Source: Lachnospiraceae bacterium (GTDB taxonomy: Bacteria; Bacillota; Clostridia; Lachnospirales; Lachnospiraceae). Taken from it: a stretch of DNA of 51,520 nt. This document shows, piece by piece, positions 23,467-30,684 of this stretch. The position numbers were made by a program, and so were the translations under genes. The stretch is taken from positions 1 to 51,520 of the forward strand of contig CAJTHM010000031.1 in NCBI GenBank assembly GCA_910576125.1. Reading direction: 5' to 3'. The first letter of the stretch is position 1. Each line of letters starts with the position of its first letter. The notes beneath the pieces were generated by a model. The model made no database searches and was not told the origin of the DNA. It saw only the letters and a list, made by a program, of their open reading frames with translations.

Positions 23467-24336
23467 ATGAAGATAGACGGATACACCCGCGTCTGCGGCG
23501 TGATGGGATGCCCGGTGGAACATACCATGTCGCCGGCCATACATAACACTTTGGCGGAGAGCCTGGGCGAGAACCTGGTATATGTGCCGTTCCGCGTCCC
23601 GGCCGGACACGCGGGGGATGCGGTGAAAGGGGCTTTCGCATTGAACCTTTTAGGGGTGAACGTGACCGTGCCCTATAAAAGTGAAGTGATTCCCTTTTTA
23701 AAGGAAATAGATCCTCTGGCGGAGACGATTGGCGCCGTGAACACCCTGGTTCGCACAGAGGGCGGCTTCAAGGGATACAATACGGACATGCCCGGCCTGT
23801 ACCGGGCCATGTGCGAGGACGGTGTGGAGATAGCGGGAGAAAAGGTGCTGATTCTGGGAGCCGGGGGCGTGGCAAGGGCCGTGGCCATCCTGGCGGCGGA
23901 AAAGGGAGCGGGCCGGATCGTCATCCTGAACCGCACGCAGGAGAAAGCGCAGAAAATAGCAGAAGAAGTGAACCTCCTGGCTGGCAGACGGCTGGCGGAG
24001 GCGAAAGCGCTGGAGGAATACGCTTCGCTGCCGGCGGAAAAGTATCTGGCCATACAGGCTACCAATGTAGGGATGTTCCCCAAGGTGGAGAAAGCCGTCA
24101 TCGAAGATGCCGCTTTCTATGAAAAAATCCACACCGGCTACGACCTTGTCTTCAATCCGGCCCGGACCAGGTTCATGTCCCTGGTGCGGGAAAGCGGGGG
24201 CAGGGCTTTCGGAGGCCTGAAGATGCTGCTGTATCAGGGAATCATAGCTTATGAGCTCTGGACAGGGGCGGAGATTGACTCCGAACTGGCAGGGAAAGCC
24301 TATGGGGAGATGCGGAAAGCCATGAAGATTGAATGA
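23467..24336 (+). CDS. aroE: Shikimate dehydrogenase
   Basis: A 289-residue enzyme that reduces 3-dehydroshikimate to shikimate with NADPH. The ATG at 23467 follows ACAGGAGGAAAACAGCACG. Substrate-domain motifs are visible: VMGCPVEHTMSPAIHN near the start, NVTVPYKSEV (catalytic Lys), GAVNTLV, and YNTDMPG with the conserved Asp. The NADP-binding GAGGVARAV and NRT (a typical NADPH-preferring motif) follow. The C-terminal KMLLYQGIIAYELWTG is the usual capping helix. It works with the fused AroK-AroQ encoded next. Confidence 0.95.
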   Translation: MKIDGYTRVCGVMGCPVEHTMSPAIHNTLAESLGENLVYVPFRVPAGHAGDAVKGAFALNLLGVNVTVPYKSEVIPFLKEIDPLAETIGAVNTLVRTEGGFKGYNTDMPGLYRAMCEDGVEIAGEKVLILGAGGVARAVAILAAEKGAGRIVILNRTQEKAQKIAEEVNLLAGRRLAEAKALEEYASLPAEKYLAIQATNVGMFPKVEKAVIEDAAFYEKIHTGYDLVFNPARTRFMSLVRESGGRAFGGLKMLLYQGIIAYELWTGAEIDSELAGKAYGEMRKAMKIE

Positions 24337-24396
24337 TGCATCCTGCTGTCCGCAGACAGATGAAAAAGACGGAAAACAGAAGCAGGGAGACAGAAG

Positions 24397-25344
24397 ATGG
24401 GGAAGAAAAATGTGATTTTGACCGGCTTCATGGGGAGCGGCAAGACCTCTGTAGGTCTGAGGCTCTCCTACAGGCTGCGCAGGCCCGTGGAGGATACGGA
24501 CAAGCTGATAGAGCGCAGAGAGGGGCGCAGCATCAGCGAGATATTCGCGAAAGAGGGAGAGGCTCATTTCCGGCAGCTGGAGACCGCGCTGCTGGCGGAG
24601 CTGGCGGAAAGGAGCTACACCGCCATCTATTCCGTGGGAGGCGGCACCCCGGTCCGGCCGGAGAACAGGAAGCTTTTAAGGCAGCTGGGGAAAGTGGTAC
24701 TGCTGCGGATAAAGCCTGAGACAGTGTACGAAAGGCTGAAAGAAGATACCACAAGGCCGCTTTTGCAGTGCGGGGATCCCCTGAAGCGGATACGGGAGCT
24801 GATGGAGAGCCGGAAAGAAGCCTACGAGTCCTGCGCCGATGTCATCCTGGACGTCGACGACATGGAGATGGAGGATATCATAGGAGAGATAGAAAAGGAG
24901 ATGAACCGAATGAAGCTTTTAGTGATCAACGGACCCAATATCAATTTCCTGGGAATCCGGGAGAAGAGCATATACGGCGCGCAGGATTACCAATACCTGC
25001 TGAACCTGATTCAGAAAAAGGCGCAGGACACCGGGAACGACATTGAAGTATACCAGAGCAACCACGAGGGAGCCATCATCGACAGGATTCAGGAGGCTTA
25101 CTTTGACGGAACGGAGGGTATCGTTATCAATCCCGGAGCCTACACTCATTACAGCTACGCCATCCGGGACGCCCTTGCCAGCATCACGGTGCCCAAGGTG
25201 GAAATCCATATCTCGGACATCACGAAGCGGGAGGAATTCAGGAAAGTGTCCGTGACCGCTCCTGTCTGTGACAGACAGATTTACGGACTGGGCCTGGAGG
25301 GGTATCTGAAAGCCATCGAGTATATCCTCCAGAAAGCAACATAA
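24397..25344 (+). CDS. aroK-aroQ: Fused shikimate kinase and type II 3-dehydroquinate dehydratase
   Basis: One open frame of 315 codons. Residues 1-168 are shikimate kinase: P-loop GFMGSGKTS (10-18), the DTDKLIE aspartate, SVGGGTP and TTRPLL lid. Residues 172-315 are type II dehydroquinase: LVINGPNINFLG, the SIYG tyrosine region, QSNHEGAIID, NPGAYTHYS and VEIHISDITKREEF with its catalytic His. The link EKEMNRMKLL contains AAGGAG (24895-24900), 9 nt before an ATG at 24910 where a free AroQ would start, so a separate dehydroquinase can also be made by internal initiation. The fusion would join steps 3 and 5 of the shikimate pathway, flanking the AroE step encoded just upstream. Confidence 0.93.
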   Translation: MGKKNVILTGFMGSGKTSVGLRLSYRLRRPVEDTDKLIERREGRSISEIFAKEGEAHFRQLETALLAELAERSYTAIYSVGGGTPVRPENRKLLRQLGKVVLLRIKPETVYERLKEDTTRPLLQCGDPLKRIRELMESRKEAYESCADVILDVDDMEMEDIIGEIEKEMNRMKLLVINGPNINFLGIREKSIYGAQDYQYLLNLIQKKAQDTGNDIEVYQSNHEGAIIDRIQEAYFDGTEGIVINPGAYTHYSYAIRDALASITVPKVEIHISDITKREEFRKVSVTAPVCDRQIYGLGLEGYLKAIEYILQKAT

Positions 25345-25371
25345 TTTTTTCCAAGTTTTTTTCAAAAACAG

Positions 25372-25400
25372 TTGAAATTTGTACTTGTTTATATTAAACT
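25372..25400 (+). promoter_or_regulatory. Likely efp promoter
   Basis: -35 TTGAAA (25372-25377), 17-bp spacer, -10 TAAACT (25395-25400) in AT-rich DNA, 44 bp before efp. An overlapping alternative, TTGTTT with TTATAT, is also possible. Confidence 0.4.
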
Positions 25401-25443
25401 AGTCTAGGATTATATTTGTGAGTAAAATTAGGAGGAATATGAT

Positions 25444-26001
25444 ATGATTTCTGCAGGTGATTTCCGAAACGGTATTACCATTGAGTATGATAACAATGTG
25501 TATCAGATTATTGAATTCCAGCATGTGAAGCCCGGAAAGGGAGCTGCTTTCGTCAGGACGAAGCTGAAGAACATCAAGAGCAGCGGCGTGATTGAGAAGT
25601 CTTTCCGCCCTACTGAGAAATTCCCCCAGGCCCGTATTGACAGGAAAGATCTGCAGTATCTGTATGCGGACGGAGACCTGTACTATTTTATGGATACAGA
25701 GAGCTATGAGCAGATTGCCCTCAACAGCGAGACCGTGGGCGATGCGCTGAAGTTCGTAAAAGAAAATGAGATGTGCAAGATCTGCTCCCATAACGGAAGC
25801 GTATACTCTGTGGAGCCTCCTCTGTTCGTGGAGCTGGAGATTACGGATACCGAGCCCGGGTTCAAGGGAGATACCGCCACAGGAGCATCTAAGCCCGCCA
25901 CCGTGGAGACAGGTGCGCAGGTGGCAGTTCCTCTGTTCGTGAATCAGGGAGACAAGATTAAGATTGACACCAGGACAGGAGAGTATCTGTCCCGCGTCTG
26001 A
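25444..26001 (+). CDS. efp: Translation elongation factor P
   Basis: A 185-residue EF-P, normal length. Domain I carries the conserved loop HVKPGKGAAFVR with Lys32 at the tip that reaches the peptidyl-transferase centre. Domains II and III follow, ending GDKIKIDTRTGEYLSRV, a signature of the family. It relieves stalling at proline stretches. No lysyl-modification genes (epmA/epmB) are in the window, and EF-P of Clostridia often works by other or no modification. AGGAGGAATATGAT precedes the ATG, and an AT-rich promoter region separates it from aroKQ. Confidence 0.97.
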   Translation: MISAGDFRNGITIEYDNNVYQIIEFQHVKPGKGAAFVRTKLKNIKSSGVIEKSFRPTEKFPQARIDRKDLQYLYADGDLYYFMDTESYEQIALNSETVGDALKFVKENEMCKICSHNGSVYSVEPPLFVELEITDTEPGFKGDTATGASKPATVETGAQVAVPLFVNQGDKIKIDTRTGEYLSRV

Positions 26002-26100
26002 TTTCAGGTTTATGCTGCTCTTTCTAGTGTCTGCCAGAGCGCGGGCGCTGTTGCGCATGTTGATGAGAAATGGTAAGGACAGCGCAGAAAGAGGAAGAGT

Positions 26101-27012
26101 ATGAATATAAACGAATTCGCAGAAAAAATCTGCAGTGCGGTGAAGAAAGAACTCGGTGCAGGTTACCGGGTGGAATGCAAGGAGGTACGAAAGAACAACG
26201 GGGTCATCCTCCACGGACTTCTGGTTCTGGGTGAGGACAGGAATGTGGCGCCGACGATTTATCTGGATACTTTTCTGGAGGCGTATGAAGCGGGAGCTGC
26301 GTTCAAGTCTATCTTACAACGGCTGTTGGAAATCTGCCGGGAAGATATGGCGAAAGGAACCGTTGACATGGAATTTTTCCGGTCCTTTGAGCAGGTGCGG
26401 GACAGAATCTGTTACCGCCTGATCGGCAGGAAAGGAAATGAAGAACTGTTGGAAGATATACCATATATTGAATTTCTGGATTTGGCAATCTGTTTTTACT
26501 ATGCCTACCATGGAGATGCCCTGGGAGACGGGACGATTCTCATCCATAACTCCCATCTGGATCTCTGGGAGACTTGTACGGCAGAGCTGTTCGGTCTGGC
26601 GAAGCGCAATACTCAGAAGCTGTTCCCCTGGGTGTGCAGCTCTCTCACAGAGGTGCTGGGAGAGATGGCGGGACAGGAAATCAGCCCGGAAGAGGCCACA
26701 GTGCAGGAGGAGTTCCTGCAGGAGATGCCTCTGCAGGTCCTGAGCAATGTAAAGAGGACCCACGGAGCCATCTGCATGCTGTATCCGGGCGTGCTGGAGG
26801 CGCTTGCCGCAAAGGAGGGGCGGAATTTCTACATCCTGCCCAGCTCCATCCATGAGGTGATTCTGCTGGCGGACACAGGTGCCGGCTCGGCGGGAGAACT
26901 CAGGAAAATGGTCGCAGAGGTGAACAGTACACAGGTCGCTCCGGAAGAAGTCCTTTCTGACAGTCTTTACTATTTCGATTCCACCGATAAAAGGGTCAAA
27001 ATTATTTTCTAA
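26101..27012 (+). CDS. DUF5688 family protein
   Basis: A 303-residue soluble protein. The pattern matches DUF5688: KNNGVILHGLLVLGEDRNVAPTIYLD early, GTVDMEFFRSFEQVRDRICYRLI in the first half, and ITHGAICMLYPGVLEAL-like plus FYILPSSIHEVILLA toward the end. Function unknown; members are numerous in Lachnospiraceae and often clustered. Here it stands alone between efp and a tRNA. AGAAAGAGGAAGAGT precedes the ATG. Confidence 0.85.
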   Translation: MNINEFAEKICSAVKKELGAGYRVECKEVRKNNGVILHGLLVLGEDRNVAPTIYLDTFLEAYEAGAAFKSILQRLLEICREDMAKGTVDMEFFRSFEQVRDRICYRLIGRKGNEELLEDIPYIEFLDLAICFYYAYHGDALGDGTILIHNSHLDLWETCTAELFGLAKRNTQKLFPWVCSSLTEVLGEMAGQEISPEEATVQEEFLQEMPLQVLSNVKRTHGAICMLYPGVLEALAAKEGRNFYILPSSIHEVILLADTGAGSAGELRKMVAEVNSTQVAPEEVLSDSLYYFDSTDKRVKIIF

Positions 27013-27032
27013 GAATTTCCTTGAATTTATAG

Positions 27033-27061
27033 TAGACATATCAAACATTTTGTGATATTAT
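27033..27061 (+). promoter_or_regulatory. tRNA-Arg promoter
   Basis: -35 TAGACA (27033-27038), 17-bp spacer, -10 TATTAT (27056-27061). Transcription would start within or just before the CAAAGCGATGTAA arm. Confidence 0.65.
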
Positions 27062-27064
27062 AGT

Positions 27065-27179
27065 CAAAGCGATGTAACAATTTTGTAATATTTGCATCCG
27101 TAGTCTAATGGATAGAACGAAGGCCTCCGACGCCTTTAATGCAGGTTCGATTCCTGTCGGATGCATTTACATCGCTTTG
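27065..27179 (+). repeat. 13-bp perfect inverted repeat enclosing the tRNA gene
   Basis: CAAAGCGATGTAA (27065-27077) and TTACATCGCTTTG (27167-27179) are exact inverse complements. The precursor can pair its 5' leader with its 3' trailer, and the T-rich GCTTTTATTT after the right arm makes the whole resemble a terminator whose loop is the tRNA. Confidence 0.85.
27094..27165 (+). tRNA. tRNA-Arg (CCG)
   Basis: A 72-nt cloverleaf. The acceptor arms are GCATCCG and CGGATGC with discriminator A. The anticodon stem AAGGC/GCCTT encloses the loop CTCCGAC, giving anticodon CCG for the Arg codon CGG. The T-arm carries GGTTCGATTCC. The CCA end is not encoded; ATTT follows. Confidence 0.95.
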
Positions 27180-27201
27180 GCTTTTATTTACCATATCAGA
27201 G

Positions 27202-27221
27202 AGGAGCCGCAAGCGGCTCCT
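27202..27221 (+). terminator. Short strong hairpin after the tRNA
   Basis: AGGAGCCG pairs with CGGCTCCT around CAAG. Only TTG follows, so it is a modest terminator or a processing end. Confidence 0.55.
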
Positions 27222-27288
27222 TGTGTCACGGCACAGTTATGCGGCGCATGGCGGGCCGTTGTATTGTCTGTAAGGAAGGTGTGAAGAT

Positions 27289-28530
27289 ATGTCAAATGAT
27301 AATAAGATGTCAATTCGTGATTCTATTGTAAAATATTCCAAATTCCTGTTCCCTGCCATCGTGATTCTGGTAGCGGCATGTACGGTCTCCTATGCGCTGG
27401 GGGCCAACAGCAGGAAGACAGAGCAGCCAGAGGAGTCTGCGCCGCCCGCGGAAGAGACTGTGGCGCCGGTGAGCCTGGAAGGAGAGGGGAGCGATGAACA
27501 GCCGGAGGAGGACGCGCCCAAGGAGACGCCGCTGATACTCAGCGAGGATGCCGGTATCCAGGCGCTGATTGCCTCTTATTATGACACTATGGCTTCCGGG
27601 GACAGCGCTGCCATGACGGCCCTGTATGATGAGCTGACGGAGAATGAACAGCTGCGCTGCGAGGAAATGGCCAAGTACGTGGACCATATCTCGAATGTGG
27701 AGGTTTATACGAAAGACGGTCCTGAGACGGGAGCGATATTGGTTTACGCTTATTACCGGATCAGTTTTCTGAACCATGAGGAGGAGGTCCCCGGCTGGCA
27801 GATGTTCTATGTCCGCGACGATGGGCAGGGCGCTTACCATATCAAAAACGAGAAGAACTTCACAGAGGAAGAGAAGCAGTATATCAGTGACGTGTCAGGG
27901 CAGGATGATGTGATAGAGTTCCATAACCGCGTGACTGTGGAATACAATGCGCTGATGGAAGCCAATCCTCAGATGCTGACCTATCTTGGAGAGCTGGGCA
28001 CGCAGGTGAATGCGGCCGTGGGCGTGCGTCTGGCTGAACAGAATGCGGTACCGGCAGAGGGCGATGGACAAGCCGAGGGCACGGAGGCACCGGCCGGAAC
28101 AGTGACTCCGGATGCTGCAGCTCCGGCGGAGAGTACGCCTCAGAGCGCCCTGGCGACTACCACTGTCAATGTCAGAAGTTCCGACAGCGAACAGGCTGAC
28201 AGGCTGGGACAGGTAGAGGGCGGCACCAGGGTTCAGGTGCAGGAGGTTCGCGCCAACGGCTGGACGAAGATTGTCTACGATGGTGCAGACGGCTATATCA
28301 AAACAGAGTTCCTGCAGATGGAGGAGAGTGCCGAGGGCCAGGAAGTGGTCGGCACTGTGACCGCGAACACCAATGTCAATGTGCGCGCCGCCGCGAGCGA
28401 GACTGCCGAGCAGCTGGGAATCCTGGTAGGCGGGGACACAGCGGAGCTTCTGGGAACGGAAGGCGACTGGTGCAAGATAAAGTTTGACGGCAAGGCAGGT
28501 TATGTGAAAGCTGAATTTGTCACCCAGTAA
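27289..28530 (+). CDS. Membrane-anchored protein with NTF2-like domain and two SH3b domains
   Basis: A 413-residue surface protein. A short cytoplasmic head is followed by one TM segment (about 18-39), an acidic Pro/Glu-rich linker (45-78), an NTF2-like alpha/beta domain (about 83-205), a Pro/Ala/Thr linker (about 250-283) and two bacterial SH3b domains (TTVNVRSSDSEQADRLG ... GYIKTEFLQ, about 286-342; and TNVNVRAAASETAEQLG ... GYVKAEFVTQ, about 358-413). SH3b repeats often bind cell-wall peptides or other wall polymers. It lacks a catalytic domain, so a wall-binding or sensing role is likely. AAGGAAGGTGTGAAGAT precedes the ATG. Confidence 0.85.
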   Translation: MSNDNKMSIRDSIVKYSKFLFPAIVILVAACTVSYALGANSRKTEQPEESAPPAEETVAPVSLEGEGSDEQPEEDAPKETPLILSEDAGIQALIASYYDTMASGDSAAMTALYDELTENEQLRCEEMAKYVDHISNVEVYTKDGPETGAILVYAYYRISFLNHEEEVPGWQMFYVRDDGQGAYHIKNEKNFTEEEKQYISDVSGQDDVIEFHNRVTVEYNALMEANPQMLTYLGELGTQVNAAVGVRLAEQNAVPAEGDGQAEGTEAPAGTVTPDAAAPAESTPQSALATTTVNVRSSDSEQADRLGQVEGGTRVQVQEVRANGWTKIVYDGADGYIKTEFLQMEESAEGQEVVGTVTANTNVNVRAAASETAEQLGILVGGDTAELLGTEGDWCKIKFDGKAGYVKAEFVTQ

Positions 28531-28552
28531 TGTATAAAATCCTGAAATAAGG

Positions 28553-28597
28553 AAAGCCTTTTATGGAGAACGGACAGTTCTTTATAAGAGGCTTTTT
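28553..28597 (+). terminator. Terminator between SH3 gene and next gene
   Basis: AAAGCCTTTTAT (28553-28564) pairs with ATAAGAGGCTTT (28584-28595), with one G-T pair, then TT. It overlaps the upstream region of the next gene, whose ATG is at 28623. Confidence 0.65.
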
Positions 28598-28622
28598 CAG
28601 ACAGGAAGGAGATACATTTGCG

Positions 28623-29054
28623 ATGAAATCACAGGAGGCGACGGTATACAGGGAGATACAGAGAAATACAGAGATGGCGATGAAGGCAATCGACACGATT
28701 TCGGGAAAGGTGTACGATGATGACCTTGCGCTGCAGATTTCCAGACAATCCTTAAAATATGCGGAACTTTACAATGAGGCATCAAAACAGCTGATGGAGG
28801 GAAAGGCGGAGTGCTACCAGAGCAATGCCCTTACCGATGCCATGCTCAAGACGGGCATCCACTACAATACCATGCTGAACACCAGCACGGGGCATATCGC
28901 GGAGATGATGATCAAGGGGAGCAACGAAGGCATACTGGAGATGGAGAAGGTGCTGAAGCACAATGAGAACGCGGGGGAGCGCCCTACGGCTCTGGCGAAG
29001 CAGCTGATCGACTTCGAGCAGAGCAATATCAAACGCCTGAAAGATTATCTGTAG
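28623..29054 (+). CDS. Hypothetical helical protein
   Basis: A 143-residue all-helical protein starting MKSQEATVYREIQRN. ATG 28623 is chosen because AGGAAGGAG stands upstream and the longer frame starts inside the terminator hairpin. Visible features: MKAIDTISGKVYDDDLALQ, SLKYAELYNEASKQLMEG, and LIDFEQSNIKRLKDYL at the end. The layout (four long helices with NTSTGHIAEMMIKGSNEG in the third) resembles the four-helix proteins of the DUF2383/ferritin-like kind but no metal ligands are obvious. No signal peptide. Function unknown. Confidence 0.75.
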   Translation: MKSQEATVYREIQRNTEMAMKAIDTISGKVYDDDLALQISRQSLKYAELYNEASKQLMEGKAECYQSNALTDAMLKTGIHYNTMLNTSTGHIAEMMIKGSNEGILEMEKVLKHNENAGERPTALAKQLIDFEQSNIKRLKDYL

Positions 29055-29138
29055 TGCAGGCGCAGGGGCGGAATTGGAAAAGTTGTGCAAATTGATTAAA
29101 AAAATCCCGAAAACTTTTTCGATTTAGTGAATTAAAGT

Positions 29139-29167
29139 GTTGTGCATTTTACATTCACAGGTTATAA
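29139..29167 (+). promoter_or_regulatory. gdhA promoter
   Basis: -35 TTGTGC (29139-29144), 17-bp spacer, -10 TATAAT (29162-29167). Start of transcription near 29174, 75 bp before gdhA. Confidence 0.7.
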
Positions 29168-29191
29168 TAAGGACAGGGCTATAGTGATAAG

Positions 29192-29219
29192 AAAGCATAG
29201 GAGGAGTCCTATGCTTTTT
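29192..29219 (+). terminator. Intrinsic terminator inside the gdhA leader (attenuator candidate)
   Basis: AAGCATAGGA (29192-29201) pairs perfectly with TCCTATGCTT (29206-29215) around GGAG and is followed by TTTT. It lies between the promoter and the gdhA start, so it would end most transcripts at about 46 nt unless disrupted. The loop GGAG/AGGAG resembles a ribosome site. No competing antiterminator is obvious in the 20-nt 5' end. Confidence 0.7.
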
Positions 29220-29248
29220 TCATATAAAAGTAAGAGGAGGATATTAAA

Positions 29249-30592
29249 ATGTCATATGTTGATGAGGTTTTTGACTATGTAGTGGCCAAGAATCCTGCCC
29301 AGCCGGAGTTCCATCAGGCTGTGAAGGAAGTTCTGGAGTCCCTTCGCGTGGTGATTGAGGCAAATGAGGAAAAGTACCGCAAGGATGCGCTGCTGGAGAG
29401 AATCGTGACGCCTGAGCGCCAGCTGCTCTTCCGTGTGCCCTGGGTGGACGACAAGGGACAGGTGCATGTGAACAACGCTTTCCGCGTACAGTTCAACTCG
29501 GCCATCGGGCCCTACAAGGGCGGACTGAGGCTGCATCCCAGCGTGAACCTTGGCATCATCAAGTTTCTTGGCTTTGAGCAGATCTTCAAGAATTCCCTCA
29601 CCGGCCTTCCCATCGGCGGCGGCAAGGGCGGCTGCGATTTCGACCCCAAGGGCAAATCGGACAGAGAAGTGATGGCTTTCTGCCAGAGCTTCATGACAGA
29701 GCTCCACAAGTACATCGGCGCTGACACGGATGTGCCCGCAGGCGACATCGGCACAGGCGCAAGGGAAATCGGCTATATGTACGGCCAGTACAAGAGGCTG
29801 ACAGGCCTCTACGAGGGCGTGCTCACCGGCAAGGGTTTAAGCTACGGCGGCTCTCTGGCCAGGACTGAGGCTACCGGCTATGGCCTGCTGTATCTGACGG
29901 AGGAGATGCTCAAGTGCAACGGCAAGGACATCGCAGGCAAGACCGTGGCAGTATCCGGAGCTGGAAACGTGGCGATTTACGCTATCCAGAAAGCACAGCA
30001 GCTGGGCGCTAAGCCTGTGACCTGCTCTGACTCCACCGGATGGATTTACGATCCTGAAGGGATTGACGTGGCGCTTCTGAAAGAAGTGAAGGAGGTGAAG
30101 CGCGCAAGGCTCACCGAATATGCGGCTTCAAGACCCGGCGCCCAGTACCATGAGTGCGCTCCGGGCAGCAATGTGTGGACCGTGAAGTGCGACATCGCTC
30201 TTCCCTGCGCTACACAGAATGAACTGAACCTGGAGGATGCGAAGACCCTGGTGGCAAACGGCTGCTTTGCGGTGGCAGAGGGCGCGAACATGCCTGCCAC
30301 CATGGAAGCTACAGAGTATTTCCAGGAGAACAAGGTCCTGTTCTGCCCCGGAAAGGCAGCGAACGCAGGCGGCGTGGCCACCTCCGCTCTGGAGATGAGC
30401 CAGAACAGCGAGCGCCTCAGCTGGACTTTCGAGGAAGTGGATTCCAAGCTGAAGGGCATCATGGTGAATATCTTCCATAACCTGGATGATGCGGCGAAGA
30501 AGTACGGGATGGACGGGAACTATGTGGCAGGAGCCAATATCGCGGGCTTCCTGAAAGTGGCAGATGCCATGACGGCGCAGGGTATCGTGTAG
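29249..30592 (+). CDS. gdhA: Glutamate dehydrogenase (NADP type)
   Basis: A 447-residue enzyme catalysing 2-oxoglutarate + NH4+ + NAD(P)H to glutamate. It follows the Clostridial GDH sequence throughout: FRVPWVDDKGQVHVNNAFRVQFN, YKGGLRLHPSVN with catalytic lysines, LPIGGGKGGCDFDPKGKSD, TDVPAGDIGTGAREIGYM, then the dinucleotide domain AVSGAGNVAIYA. The residues after GAGNVA, notably the TCSDSTGW segment, suggest NADP use as in bacterial biosynthetic enzymes. AGAGGAGGATATTAAA precedes the ATG. A promoter and terminator stem-loop in the leader suggest control by attenuation; a strong terminator follows at 30617. Confidence 0.96.
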   Translation: MSYVDEVFDYVVAKNPAQPEFHQAVKEVLESLRVVIEANEEKYRKDALLERIVTPERQLLFRVPWVDDKGQVHVNNAFRVQFNSAIGPYKGGLRLHPSVNLGIIKFLGFEQIFKNSLTGLPIGGGKGGCDFDPKGKSDREVMAFCQSFMTELHKYIGADTDVPAGDIGTGAREIGYMYGQYKRLTGLYEGVLTGKGLSYGGSLARTEATGYGLLYLTEEMLKCNGKDIAGKTVAVSGAGNVAIYAIQKAQQLGAKPVTCSDSTGWIYDPEGIDVALLKEVKEVKRARLTEYAASRPGAQYHECAPGSNVWTVKCDIALPCATQNELNLEDAKTLVANGCFAVAEGANMPATMEATEYFQENKVLFCPGKAANAGGVATSALEMSQNSERLSWTFEEVDSKLKGIMVNIFHNLDDAAKKYGMDGNYVAGANIAGFLKVADAMTAQGIV

Positions 30593-30616
30593 GCGCGGCG
30601 ATAAGGAATGAATGGA

Positions 30617-30658
30617 AATACCGGCAGGGCCAGAGATGGCCTGATGCCGGTATTTTTT
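30617..30658 (+). terminator. gdhA terminator
   Basis: AATACCGGCA (30617-30626) pairs with TGCCGGTATT (30645-30654), with GGCC pairing inside, then TTTT. Confidence 0.85.
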
Positions 30659-30684
30659 CGTACATTCACATATGTGTAAATCCA

